Shown: positions 1-7,532, counted from the first letter of the stretch. The stretch: 15,329 nt of DNA from SAR324 cluster bacterium (GCA_022572825.1 JACZVE010000022.1:1-15329); one strand, 5' to 3'. Notes: generated by a model from the sequence alone, not told the origin. Program-made: numbers and translations.

Positions 1-172
1 GCTTTTCCTTCTTCAGACGATGCAGGTCGGCATCTTCACTGGGAGTCAGGTAGTGCTTGCTGGTCAGGTTGCTCACTTGCTCGTCGAGGGATCGGTGGTC
101 GCGCATCATTGAGTCGACTTCCGGGTCGGTCTTGCGGAGAGCTTCCAAGCGCTCTTGAGGGTTTTGATCCAT
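1..172 (-). CDS. YdcH-like (DUF465) small protein, 5' part only
   Basis: This is the N-terminal part of a small coiled-coil protein whose 3' end lies off the left edge. The 57 visible codons begin MDQNPQERLEALRKTDPEVD, and the visible part ends in DLHRLKKEK. A short charged protein with a 'SLDEQV...LT..ED.DLHRLKKEKL' pattern matches the DUF465/YdcH family, whose members are usually about 70-80 residues, so roughly 15-20 residues are probably missing. The family's molecular function is not established; the proteins are thought to be soluble and helical. The start is well supported: an AGGAG ribosome site sits about 7 bases upstream of the ATG at 172. A weak promoter candidate lies upstream (TTGCCA, 17-base spacer, TTAAAA on the minus strand, plus-strand positions 279-307). 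The family call rests on pattern recognition only. Confidence 0.72.
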   Translation of the reverse strand, partial: MDQNPQERLEALRKTDPEVDSMMRDHRSLDEQVSNLTSKHYLTPSEDADLHRLKKEK

Positions 173-559
173 ATTTCACTCCTGATGAGAGTTGATCCTC
201 GCCTGGACAAACGGGTGAAATTACGGAAGAAGCAAAGCAGAGCGACGTCCATGACGCTCGGGGCGGTTCCCCTTCTCCTTTTAACGTCATCCCAGGTGCG
301 ATGGCAATTGCAATTTTGCATAATATCGCGCGGCCCCCTGCCTCGTAACCGCCGATGAACGCGAATGAAAACGGATTACCATCCGCGGCAAAAGCCGTTC
401 ACATTAGGCTTGACCTGGAATCTTGGCTACCGAAAACCGATTGGTATGCACACCCCATGATCTTTTACCGTGATGCGATGCCATCGGTGTGAACCGGCGT
501 TTACCTGCAGTCGCATCATTATTCAGCGCACATGCCTCCATCCGCCGCGGCCGGTGGCA
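173..559. other. Intergenic region between the YdcH-like gene and comEC
   Basis: This stretch has no convincing gene. It is richer in A and T than its surroundings, especially 210-480. The part nearest the YdcH-like gene probably holds its promoter: on the minus strand TTGCCA (302-307) and TTAAAA (279-284) are 17 bases apart, with only the -35 element close to consensus. Short reading frames here have no ribosome site and no recognisable protein pattern. The 3' end of comEC points into this region, so a transcript end is expected, but I found no stem-loop followed by a T run. Confidence 0.5.
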
Positions 560-582
560 GGCCTATTCAGGCTGGATAGGCC
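560..582 (-). terminator. Hairpin overlapping the comEC stop codon (possible transcript end)
   Basis: A perfect 7-bp inverted repeat (GGCCTAT at 560-566, ATAGGCC at 576-582) flanks a 9-base loop that contains the comEC stop codon (567-569). No T run follows on the minus strand. It is therefore not a canonical intrinsic terminator and could only be an mRNA-end stabilising hairpin or a chance inverted repeat. Confidence 0.25.
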
Positions 583-2246
583 GAGGGATTCCCGCCCCGC
601 TCGCGTCTCCACCAGCGGGCTTTGCACCACAGGGCCACGCCAATGAGCAGCAGCACTCCCGCGTAGTAAGCGAAAAACGTCCGCGGCGACCAATCGAGGG
701 TTACGGGGAATACCAGCGCCGTGCCCACACGCTCCACGACCTGCACCAGCCACACCCAGCCGGTGAGCAGGGCATCCAATGCACCGAAAGCGAGCCGCTC
801 CGGCCAGGCGCCCGGCATCGCGTCGAGGTAGGCCAGAGAGATGCCCAAGGCGATCAAGCCCAGCGGCAGCACCAGGAAGCTTAGAATGGGAATCATGATC
901 AGATTGCCCAGGAAGACCAGCAGCGACACGCTGCCGAACGTGGACGCGATCAGGGGCCAGAGCCCTACGCTGATCAGCAGCGTGACCCACAAGTTGAGCA
1001 GGCAGCCTTCCGCAAGCCGGGCGCGCCAGCGGCCAACCACCGTGCCTGTTGGCGGACGGCCGCTGTATGGACGCAGCGCGAACGCGCACAGCAGAAAAAA
1101 GTACGCCGCGAAGGAAAGCTGAAAGGAAATGTCGTAAAGCTGGCTGGGATCGATCGCCAGCAGCAAAAAACCGGCCAGCGTCAGAATGTACAGTGGCGGG
1201 GAGCGGGTGCCCCAGAGCTCGTTCCAGACCAGCATCGTGCCCATCAGGGCAGCCCGCACGGCCGGCACGGGAAAGCCGATCAGCGCAATGTACAGCCACA
1301 CGGTGGCGATGACCGCGATTCTGCCCATCGCCGGGCCGTGCACCCAGCCCTGCCCGCGCTGCAGCCACCCGCTGAGCCGACGCTGCACGCCGGCGAATAT
1401 GAAATAGAGCAAGCCCACGTGCAATCCGCTGATGGCGAACAGGTGGGCCACCCCAACGCGGCGGAATGCGCCCGCCACCTCGCGCGCCTCGGGCGAGGTG
1501 CGCTCGCGCACACCCAGAAGAATCGGCAGGTAGACCGCCAGCGCGGACTTGCTCAGATAGTACGCGGCCCGGTCTCGCAGGGCCAGGCGGAGGGCCTCCC
1601 CGTTCAACGCCCGGATGGGCTGGGCGCGCAGGTGGTAGTCCGTTTCGCGCAGGACCAACTGCAAACGCCCGCCATCGCCCGGCGTGCCGCCCTGGCCCGT
1701 CGCCAGGTATCCCCCTACGCGCAGCCGGCGGCGATGCGGAAATTCCCAAACGCTTTTAGCGGGCAGCAAGACCTCCAATTCGGCCAGCTTCACCTGCCCG
1801 CCTCCCAGCCACAGCACCGGCTTGCCCAACAACAGGCGTACGGCATGCCGGCCGCCCAGAGTGGCCGGCGCCCGCCCGCGCAGGGTGCCCTCCACGCGCA
1901 CGAAGCCGCCTTGCGTACCCAGCGCGCGGGCTGCCTCGGGAAGCTGAACAGTGAAGTGATAGACGAGGGGAGTGAGCAACAGCACTGCCAGCAACGCGGT
2001 CGACCAAAGCCGCCGTCCCAGCAGCCAGGCGCATCCCAGCCCACCCGCGCCCAGCAAGTGCGGCAGATCCACGCCCATGCCACCGGAGGCGCCATCCCAA
2101 ATTAGCCAGCCCAGCCCGCCAACAAAGGGCAGCCAGCGAACAATTTCCGCCAGGCGCGGCCTGGTATCAGGCGTCAGCAATGTGCGCAACCTTCTTTGAG
2201 GATTTTTGTTGGCAGAGATCTCAACATGCGGTGCGCATCGGCACAC
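567..2246 (-). CDS. comEC: ComEC/Rec2-type DNA uptake channel lacking the C-terminal nuclease-like domain
   Basis: This is an inner-membrane channel of the ComEC/Rec2 family, which passes single-stranded DNA into the cytoplasm during natural transformation. The 559-residue reading has an N-terminal hydrophobic stretch (about 38-98) and a soluble DUF4131/OB-like segment (about 100-205). A multi-spanning Competence domain follows, with its signatures: HLFAISGLHVGLL (268-280), GFPVPAVRAALM (324-335) and DPSQLYDISFQLSFAAY (366-382). It ends soon after the last hydrophobic segments with a basic tail. Full ComEC proteins are usually about 700-800 residues and end in a metallo-beta-lactamase-like domain. 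That domain is absent here, and no frame downstream supplies it. The start is uncertain: GTG at 2246 has no good ribosome site, whereas a TTG at codon 22 follows AAAGAAGG at good spacing. The gene is transcribed away from korA. The family call is firm; whether it works in DNA uptake is inference. Confidence 0.9.
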   Translation of the reverse strand: MCRCAPHVEISANKNPQRRLRTLLTPDTRPRLAEIVRWLPFVGGLGWLIWDGASGGMGVDLPHLLGAGGLGCAWLLGRRLWSTALLAVLLLTPLVYHFTVQLPEAARALGTQGGFVRVEGTLRGRAPATLGGRHAVRLLLGKPVLWLGGGQVKLAELEVLLPAKSVWEFPHRRRLRVGGYLATGQGGTPGDGGRLQLVLRETDYHLRAQPIRALNGEALRLALRDRAAYYLSKSALAVYLPILLGVRERTSPEAREVAGAFRRVGVAHLFAISGLHVGLLYFIFAGVQRRLSGWLQRGQGWVHGPAMGRIAVIATVWLYIALIGFPVPAVRAALMGTMLVWNELWGTRSPPLYILTLAGFLLLAIDPSQLYDISFQLSFAAYFFLLCAFALRPYSGRPPTGTVVGRWRARLAEGCLLNLWVTLLISVGLWPLIASTFGSVSLLVFLGNLIMIPILSFLVLPLGLIALGISLAYLDAMPGAWPERLAFGALDALLTGWVWLVQVVERVGTALVFPVTLDWSPRTFFAYYAGVLLLIGVALWCKARWWRRERGGNPSAYPA

Positions 2247-2355
2247 ACCTCATGCGCCATTCGGCGGGCCACGCACCGGCCCGGAGAATCTCAATGTTTT
2301 CAATTTCATGAGTTCCGCCGCTCCGCAATTGTATTCGGTGGCAAGGAAGGGTAAT

Positions 2356-2384
2356 TTGACAACGCCGCCGGTTATGCCAGATTA
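2356..2384 (+). promoter_or_regulatory. Candidate korAB promoter in the comEC-korA divergent region
   Basis: A perfect TTGACA hexamer (2356-2361) lies about 90 bases before the korA start. The best facing -10 is poor: CAGATT at 2378-2383 after a 16-base spacer. The intergenic region (2247-2452) must also drive comEC on the other strand, where a TACAAT hexamer occurs near 2325 without a good -35. Only the -35 match is convincing. Confidence 0.28.
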
Positions 2385-2452
2385 GAAGGTCCTGGCTGAT
2401 TATTCCGGATATTTGCGCGCGGCCATCCTGTCCTAATGGGGGTTACTTTGCG

Positions 2453-4246
2453 ATGAGTGATCCGGCCATCAACGACATCAACATCTGCATTGCCACCGAG
2501 AACGGAAGCGGGAGCGCTTCGGCCAACAACATCCTGTTCAAGTCCATCTTCAAGATGGGCATTCCCTGTTCCGCCAAAAATTTGTTTCCCTCCAACATTC
2601 AGGGTTTGCCCACCTGGTATCAGGTACGCGCTTCGGGACGAGGCTATCTGGGACGCAAGGACGTCATCGACGTGATGGTGATCTTCAATGAGACGACCGC
2701 GCACGAGGATGTGGACAAGGTGCGTCCGGGTGGCTTGGTGATCTACGACGATTCGAAGCCCCTGCCGCGCGAGCTGATCCGCGATTCCCTCAAATATCTC
2801 GGCGTACCGGCCTGGAATCTGGTCAAGGACAACGTCAAGGTGACCCAGCTGCGGGCCAAGCAGCGCAACATCGTGTATGTGGGGGCCATCGCGCAGTTGT
2901 TCGGCATTCCGCTGGATATTCTCAAGGATGTGCTGGCAGATACCTTCGGCGACAAGCCGGCCGTGATCGACTCGAACTATTTGTGCATTCAGCTCGGTTA
3001 CGACCATATGGAATCCAGTGGCGCGACCCAGGAGCTGGGCCGCCTGGTTGCCGTCCCCGAGGGCAACAAGGACACGATCATGACGGAAGGTAACACCGCC
3101 GCGGCGCTGGGCGCCATATTCGGCGGAGTCACCGTGGTGGCCTGGTATCCCATCACGCCTTCCAGCTCGCTCGTCGAGGAAATTATCGCGCGCATCGGCA
3201 AGTTCCGCACGGATAACAACGATAAGCACCGCTTTGCCATCGTCCAGGCGGAAGATGAGCTGGCCTCGGTTTCCATGGTGATCGGGGCGGGCTTTTGCGG
3301 GGCGCGGGCGATGACGTCCACCTCGGGCCCGGGCTTGTCCCTGATGCAGGAGGGCATCGGGCTTGCGTACTTTACCGAAGTGCCCAGCGTGTTCTTTATC
3401 GTCCAGCGGGGGGGTCCCTCCACGGGGCTGCCCACCCGCACACAGCAGGCGGATATCACGTTGATGCACCAGGGTTCACATGGGGATACGCGGCACCTCG
3501 TGCTGATTCCCCACGACAACCCCTCGGTGTTCGAGCTGTCCTGGAAGGCGTTCGACTACGCGGAGCGTTTCCAATGCCCGGTGTTCGTGATGATGGATCT
3601 GGACCTGGGCATGAACATGGGCATCTCCGCACCGCTTGCCTATCCCGATCAGCCCTTCGATCGCGGCAAAGTTCTCAGCCGGGAACAGCTCGAGGCGCAA
3701 GGCGGCACCTTCAAGCGCTATCTTGACATCGACGGCGACGGCATTCCCCAGCGCACTATCCCCGGCACCGACCACCCGGCCGCCGCGTACTTCGCGCGAG
3801 GTTCGGGCCACGACGTGGACGCCAGCTATACCGAGGACAACCAGGTCTATAAAGCCTTGCTGGACCGCCTGCGCAAAAAATACGAGACCGCGCGGGATTT
3901 CGTGCCCCGTCCCCTCATCGCCAATGGCGCCGGAAACGGCGACGGCGTGATCAGCTTCGGCTCGAGCTATACCCCCACCTGCGAGGCGCTGGACCGGCTG
4001 CGGGAGGAGGCGCGGCCCCTGGATCACCTGCTGCTGCGGGCCCTGCCCGTGAACGGGGAGGTGCAGCAGTTCCTCGCCGACCACGAGCGGATTTTTCTGG
4101 TCGAGCAAAACCGAGACGGGCAGATGGCCCAGATTCTGCGTGACGATTTTCCCCGGTATGCGGCGCGCATACACCCGGTGTTGATTTACGACGGGCTGCC
4201 GGTGACCGCGGGGGAAATCGTGAATCTGATCAAGGGAGGCAATTGA
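2453..4246 (+). CDS. korA: 2-oxoacid:ferredoxin oxidoreductase, fused gamma-alpha subunit
   Basis: This is the large subunit of a CoA-dependent 2-oxoacid:ferredoxin oxidoreductase, which interconverts a 2-oxoacid and acyl-CoA plus CO2 using low-potential electrons. The 597-residue chain joins two family domains. Residues about 8-190 are the gamma domain (ENGSGSASANNILFKSIFKM near 16-35). From about 210 it is the alpha, pyrimidine-binding domain, with YPITPSSSL (232-240), EDEL (267-270), TSTSGPGLSLM (289-299) and GGPSTGLPT (320-328), all conserved positions of this domain. Length and fusion fit KorA-type proteins rather than separate three- or four-subunit enzymes. There is no ferredoxin-like domain. 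The ATG at 2453 follows a G-rich stretch at about 10 bases. The stop codon overlaps the korB start, so the two are translated together. The substrate could be 2-oxoglutarate, pyruvate or a branched-chain 2-oxoacid; kor is the default name, not a demonstrated specificity. Confidence 0.93.
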   Translation: MSDPAINDINICIATENGSGSASANNILFKSIFKMGIPCSAKNLFPSNIQGLPTWYQVRASGRGYLGRKDVIDVMVIFNETTAHEDVDKVRPGGLVIYDDSKPLPRELIRDSLKYLGVPAWNLVKDNVKVTQLRAKQRNIVYVGAIAQLFGIPLDILKDVLADTFGDKPAVIDSNYLCIQLGYDHMESSGATQELGRLVAVPEGNKDTIMTEGNTAAALGAIFGGVTVVAWYPITPSSSLVEEIIARIGKFRTDNNDKHRFAIVQAEDELASVSMVIGAGFCGARAMTSTSGPGLSLMQEGIGLAYFTEVPSVFFIVQRGGPSTGLPTRTQQADITLMHQGSHGDTRHLVLIPHDNPSVFELSWKAFDYAERFQCPVFVMMDLDLGMNMGISAPLAYPDQPFDRGKVLSREQLEAQGGTFKRYLDIDGDGIPQRTIPGTDHPAAAYFARGSGHDVDASYTEDNQVYKALLDRLRKKYETARDFVPRPLIANGAGNGDGVISFGSSYTPTCEALDRLREEARPLDHLLLRALPVNGEVQQFLADHERIFLVEQNRDGQMAQILRDDFPRYAARIHPVLIYDGLPVTAGEIVNLIKGGN

Positions 4247-5289
4247 TGAGCGAACCCGCGGTGCAGATGCAAGCCCCGGCCAATGGGCTGCATCTGATCA
4301 AGAAGGATTACGAGGGCGCGCAATCGACGCTCTGCAAAGGGTGCGGCCACGATGCCATTACCGCGTCCATCGTGACGGCCGCCTACGAGGCCAGCGTTGA
4401 CCCCAAGCGGGTGCTCAAGCTGAGCGGAATCGGGTGTTCCGCCAAGACCACCAACTACTTCATGAACCAGTCCTTCGGCTTCAACGGCATTCACGGCCGC
4501 ATGGCGGCGATGGCCACGGGCACCGGGCTGGCTAACCATACGCTGATCCCGATCGGGGTTTCGGGCGACGGCGACACGGCCTCCATCGGTCTGGGCAACT
4601 TCGCTCATATGGTGCGCCGCAATCTGCGCATTACCTACATCATCGAGAACAATGGCGTGTACGGCCTGACCAAAGGCCAGTTCTCCGCAATGGCGGACCG
4701 CGGCTCCCGGCTGCGCAAGGGAGGCGCCAACCCTTGGGAGGCGATGGATATAATTTCCCTGTCCCTTCTGATGGGAGCGACGTTTCTCGCGCGCAGCTTT
4801 TCGGGCGACCGCAAGCAGCTCACCCCGCTGATCGAGGCGGCGTTCAACCACAAAGGCACGGCCGTGCTGGATGTGCTGAGCCCCTGCGTGACGTTCAACG
4901 ACCACGAGGGCTCCACCAAGAGTTTGAAGCACATTCGTGCCAACCGCGACGCCCTGCACGACATCGATTTCATCCCCGATTTCGATCAGGTCGACGTCGA
5001 CTATGACGAGGGCAAAGAAATCCGCGTGCGCATGCACGAGGCGGGAATGATCACCTTGCACAAAATAAAGGATCACGATCCGCGCGACCGCGGGCGCGCC
5101 ATCCAGCTTCTGGAGGAGGCGCGGGGGAACAACACCTTCCTCACCGGTCTCATCTATATCGACGAGAACATGCCGGACTTCGCGGAGGTTGAGCAGCTTC
5201 CGGAAATACCGCTGGCTTTTCTCGGCGAGGAGGAATTGCGGCCCTCCAGGCAGGACCTCGATCAGATCAACGCCTCCCTGATGTTATAG
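4246..5289 (+). CDS. korB: 2-oxoacid:ferredoxin oxidoreductase, beta (TPP and Fe-S) subunit
   Basis: This is the partner of the preceding fused gamma-alpha subunit. It carries thiamine diphosphate and the electron-transferring cluster. Counting from the ATG at 4246 (347 residues), CKGCGH is at 30-35, SGIGCS at 60-65, the TPP/Mg motif GDGD at 107-110 with ENNGVYGLTKGQ (134-145) completing it, and SPC at 212-214. The four cysteines C30, C33, C64 and C214 sit where this family binds one [4Fe-4S] cluster. ATG 4246 shares one base with the korA stop (TGATG) and follows GGGAGG (4234-4239) at 6 bases. The alternative TTG at 4243 is less likely. Length is slightly above the usual 280-350 range because of a C-terminal tail after about residue 255. 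No separate ferredoxin gene is adjacent, so the electron acceptor must be encoded elsewhere. Confidence 0.93.
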   Translation: MSEPAVQMQAPANGLHLIKKDYEGAQSTLCKGCGHDAITASIVTAAYEASVDPKRVLKLSGIGCSAKTTNYFMNQSFGFNGIHGRMAAMATGTGLANHTLIPIGVSGDGDTASIGLGNFAHMVRRNLRITYIIENNGVYGLTKGQFSAMADRGSRLRKGGANPWEAMDIISLSLLMGATFLARSFSGDRKQLTPLIEAAFNHKGTAVLDVLSPCVTFNDHEGSTKSLKHIRANRDALHDIDFIPDFDQVDVDYDEGKEIRVRMHEAGMITLHKIKDHDPRDRGRAIQLLEEARGNNTFLTGLIYIDENMPDFAEVEQLPEIPLAFLGEEELRPSRQDLDQINASLML

Positions 5290-5397
5290 ACCCGCCCGCG
5301 GGCCGCACCGGCAGGCGTCTCGCCTCCTGCCACGGTCAGGCCCTGTTCGCCGCGCCCCGCGAAGCCCCAGGCTGTCGACGGCGTGGTTCCCTTCCCG

Positions 5398-5982
5398 ATG
5401 AAGAAAGTCCAGGACCATTACTTCCATAAAGCCAGGCGGGAGGGCTTTGCCGCGCGTTCGGTCTATAAGCTGGAGGAGATCGACCGCCGCCACAAGCTGC
5501 TTGCGCCGCGCCAGCTTGTGCTCGACTTGGGCTGTGCCCCGGGATCGTGGCTGGCGTACGCGGCCCGGCGGGTGGCCCCGAAAGGCCGTGTGGTGGGCGT
5601 CGACCTGCATCGCGTAGACGCGCCGCTGCCGTCCAACGCGCGAGTGGTCGCCGGAGACGCGTTCTGTCTGCCGCCCGCCACGCTGCTGGACGGCGGGCCG
5701 GCCTTCGACGTCATCCTCAGCGATATGGCGCTCGGCACGACCGGCATCAAGAGCGCAGACGCGGAACGCTCCGCCGAGCTCGTGCTGCGCACCTTGGCGT
5801 TGGCAGCGGCGCTGCTGCGGCCGGGCGGCAGCCTGCTGGCCAAGGTGTACCAGGGTGCCCGGCTCGCGGAGCTGCGTGGGGCATTCCGGCGCTCCTTCGC
5901 CACCGTGTCGGTGGAAAAGCCGAAGGCCAGCCGCGCGGAGAGCGTGGAAGTGTTCCTGCTCGGCCGGCAATTCGGCCCCTAA
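5398..5982 (+). CDS. rlmE: RlmE-type (FtsJ/RrmJ) ribosomal RNA 2'-O-methyltransferase
   Basis: This SAM-dependent methyltransferase is expected to 2'-O-methylate U2552 (E. coli numbering) of 23S rRNA during late 50S assembly. From the ATG at 5398 (194 residues), RSVYKLEEI lies near 20-28. The SAM-binding motif DLGCAPGSW is at 43-51, an acidic loop GVDLH at 67-71, SDMALGTTG at 108-116, KVYQG at 149-153, and KPKASRAESVE near 174-184. The catalytic K-D-K-E tetrad falls at K24, D109, K149 and E181, all present. Length is near the usual 200-210. The ORF could start at GTG 5383 (five more residues); neither start has a clear ribosome site. It follows korB after about 100 bases without a clear terminator, so co-transcription is possible. 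Its usual partner ftsH is not here. Confidence 0.9.
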   Translation: MKKVQDHYFHKARREGFAARSVYKLEEIDRRHKLLAPRQLVLDLGCAPGSWLAYAARRVAPKGRVVGVDLHRVDAPLPSNARVVAGDAFCLPPATLLDGGPAFDVILSDMALGTTGIKSADAERSAELVLRTLALAAALLRPGGSLLAKVYQGARLAELRGAFRRSFATVSVEKPKASRAESVEVFLLGRQFGP

Positions 5983-5986
5983 GGCC

Positions 5987-6256
5987 AGGGCAATCGAAAA
6001 GTAAGGGATCAAGTGCTTGGGATGATGGATCCCATGGGTATGAGTATATCTCCGTGTGCCTGACGAAGGCCCGCGGGGGCCTGTCTCGAAGGCCACCGCG
6101 AGGATAACGGAAGGCCGGCGCCGAATTCCGCGCCCTTCCCTTCGGCTGCGCTCAGGACAGGCGAGTCGCTCGCTATGCCCTTCGACGGGCTCAGGACAGG
6201 CTCGCTCCTCAGGGACGCGGCAGGAACATTCATAGGACTTTGCGATTGCCCTGCCC
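5987..6256 (+). repeat. Dispersed intergenic repeat, copy 1 (with internal doublet)
   Basis: This element begins right after rlmE. It aligns, same orientation, with 9567-9798. The first 110 bases align without gaps at roughly 84% identity by my hand count, and the far end (ATTCATAGGACTTTGCGAT) is also shared. The most constant part is a hairpin, AGGCCC-GCGG-GGGCCT at 6067-6082, immediately followed by an alternative pairing in GGCCTGTCTCGAAGGCC that would exclude it. Copy 1 is longer than copy 2 by about 38 bases because of the internal doublet at 6138-6204. The minus-strand frame through it is open, but base changes between copies fall at all codon positions, so I read it as non-coding. The rest of the 5983-6542 gap holds the 39-bp repeat at 6337-6452 and a lone TATAGT (6293-6298). 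Confidence 0.75.
6138..6204 (+). repeat. REP-like doublet inside repeat copy 1
   Basis: Two closely related units lie 40 bases apart: CCCTTCGGCTGCGCTCAGGA (from 6138) and CCCTTCGACGGGCTCAGGAC (from 6178). Each continues into a variant of ACAGGC and a CGAG/CTCG ending. A single decayed unit, CCCTTCGACTGCCCTCTGGA, is at 9718 in copy 2. CCCTTCGAC...GCTCAGG is reminiscent of short intergenic repeats widespread in proteobacterial genomes; that link is from memory and not checked. Confidence 0.6.
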
Positions 6257-6336
6257 CTGAGGGGTCAACTCCCCAAAGTTTACCGGGCCTGCTATAGTGG
6301 TGAACGGCCTTGCGCGGCGCGCCTGCGCTCATGGCA

Positions 6337-6452
6337 GGCGCCCGTAGGGGCATCTCTGGCAGGAACCGGTCGCGGGCGCCTGATGCAGGCATCTTTGGCA
6401 GCCGATTGTGGCGGGCGCCTGATACAGGGTCCAGTCGCAGTCGACCGTTGCA
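6337..6452 (+). repeat. Imperfect tandem repeat, three units of about 39 bp
   Basis: Three units start with GGCGCC at 6337, 6375 and 6414, so the period is 38-39 bases. Units 1 and 2 share GGCGCC, then GGCATCT.TGGCAG; units 2 and 3 share GGCGCCTGAT.CAGG and GCAG.CGA. The array sits between repeat copy 1 and the zinc-ribbon gene. A frame is open across it, but it has no ribosome site and no protein-like pattern. Confidence 0.5.
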
Positions 6453-6542
6453 GGACCCGGCGGCAGGCCTCTGCCAGCTAGCCGGGCAACGCAGCCCATC
6501 GTGGGGCGGCAAGGGTCGAAATCTCTTGGGAGAGGCGGAACG

Positions 6543-6866
6543 ATGGCGTCGGAGGATATCTCGCGCAGCGGCTATTCGAGGGAAGAGGAGTACTTCTACA
6601 AGCGCAATCAGGAACTGATCGAAAAAAAGCGCAAAGAGCTGGACGCCCAGCGCGGCGAGCGCGAGGCCGCCGAGCGGAACGCGCAACACTGGATGCGCTG
6701 CCCCAAGTGCGGAGCACAGATGAAGGAGGTCGACCTGGCTCACATCAAAGTGGACAAGTGCACCCAATGCCAGGGCGTCTACTTTGACCACGAGGAACTG
6801 GAGACCCTCTTGGAAAGCCGCGAGCCGACGGGATTTCTCAGTGGGCTGAAGCGGTTGTTCGTTTGA
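6543..6866 (+). CDS. Small zinc-ribbon protein, zf-TFIIB family
   Basis: This is a 107-residue cytoplasmic protein. Residues 12-50 are strongly charged (EEEYFYKRNQELIEKKRKEL) and likely form a helix or coiled coil. Residues 51-82 form a zinc ribbon, with ligands C53, C56, C73 and C76 in CPKC...CTQC, followed by GVYFDHEELE. That pattern, two CxxC knuckles about 17 apart ending in G.[WY]FD..EL, is typical of the zf-TFIIB family, small bacterial proteins of unknown function. It ends in a short hydrophobic-basic tail, FLSGLKRLFV. The ATG at 6543 follows GGGAGAGGCGG at suitable spacing; a longer reading from 6501 lacks this support. It is 55 bases upstream of the LOG-family gene and probably shares its transcript. 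I cannot assign a biological role. Confidence 0.82.
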   Translation: MASEDISRSGYSREEEYFYKRNQELIEKKRKELDAQRGEREAAERNAQHWMRCPKCGAQMKEVDLAHIKVDKCTQCQGVYFDHEELETLLESREPTGFLSGLKRLFV

Positions 6867-6921
6867 ATTCGGTGAAACCCCGGCAATGAAGGCGAAACGG
6901 ACGTCGCGATCCCACTATGAA

Positions 6922-7491
6922 ATGAATCGCATTTGCGTATTTTGTGGGGCGGCACTGGGCGCCCGTCGCGAATTCGCGCAGGCAGCGACGGCACTGGGCC
7001 GCCTGATGGCCGATCGCGGCCTGGGGTTGGTTTATGGAGGCACTCATATCGGCCTGATGGGCCAACTCGCCGATGCGGTACTGGACGCCGGTGGCGAGGT
7101 CATCGGCGTGCTGCCGCGTACGTTGATGGAACGGGAGATCGCCCACGGCGGCCTCACCAAACTGCACGTAGTGGACTCGCTGGCAGAGCGCAAGCAGCTC
7201 ATGCACGACCTCTGCGATGCGTTCGCGGCGCTGCCGGGCGGCCTTGGCACGCTGGACGAGTTGAGCGAGATGCTGACCTGGGCGCAACTCGGAATCCATC
7301 AAAAGCCCCTGGGTCTGCTCAACGTGGCCAGCTATTTCGACGGGCTGCTGGCGTTCTTGCGCCATGCGGTGCGGGAAGGGCTGGTGCGGCAAGCTCACCT
7401 GGATCTGGTCAAGGTGGCCACGACACCCCAAGAGTTGCTCTGGACACTCGCCGGGGGTGCGGCCGCGGGCAGCCGCGCACAGATCCGGTAA
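6922..7491 (+). CDS. LOG-family (TIGR00730) nucleoside monophosphate phosphoribohydrolase
   Basis: This is a Rossmann-fold enzyme of the LONELY GUY family, members of which release a free base from nucleoside 5'-monophosphates, including cytokinin ribotides. From the ATG at 6922 (189 residues) the chain begins MNRICVFCGAALGARREF. It has YGGTHIGLMG at 38-47, ERKQLM at 89-94 and the hallmark PGGLGTLDE at 105-113; the arginine and glutamate of the last two motifs form the active site. Length is typical. An alternative ATG at 6886 would add 12 basic residues; neither start has a strong ribosome site, and MNRICVFCG is the usual beginning in this family. The stop (TAA) overlaps an ATG at 7491 in the larC frame. 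The physiological substrate in bacteria is unsettled, so I give no gene symbol. Confidence 0.88.
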   Translation: MNRICVFCGAALGARREFAQAATALGRLMADRGLGLVYGGTHIGLMGQLADAVLDAGGEVIGVLPRTLMEREIAHGGLTKLHVVDSLAERKQLMHDLCDAFAALPGGLGTLDELSEMLTWAQLGIHQKPLGLLNVASYFDGLLAFLRHAVREGLVRQAHLDLVKVATTPQELLWTLAGGAAAGSRAQIR

Positions 7492-7532
7492 TGGCCGCCA
7501 GGGCTGCCACGGGCCGAGGTGGGGAGTCTCGG

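Noticed and set aside
523..1749. 408-codon open frame on the minus strand in another frame of comEC
   Set aside because: Arg/Gly/Pro/Ala-rich translation without motifs, overlapping the comEC frame on the same strand; the comEC frame carries all family signatures.
2372..3469. 365-codon open frame on the minus strand opposite korA
   Set aside because: It mirrors a well-conserved gene, has no ribosome site and no recognisable domain.
5310..5331. Stem-loop after korB (arms GGCAGG and CCTGCC) as a terminator
   Set aside because: The stem needs a bulge or only a short 5-bp alternative, and no T run follows; too weak to annotate.
5987..6096. Short minus-strand peptide beginning MAFETGPRGPSSG, also found at 9567-9676
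   Set aside because: The shared peptide follows from the shared DNA repeat. Between copies, changes fall mostly at first and second codon positions and alter many residues, so there is no sign of selection on a protein.
6009..6791. 260-codon open frame on the minus strand across the rlmE-zinc ribbon gap
   Set aside because: It crosses the dispersed repeat, the tandem repeat and the antisense of the zinc-ribbon gene; no domain or ribosome site.
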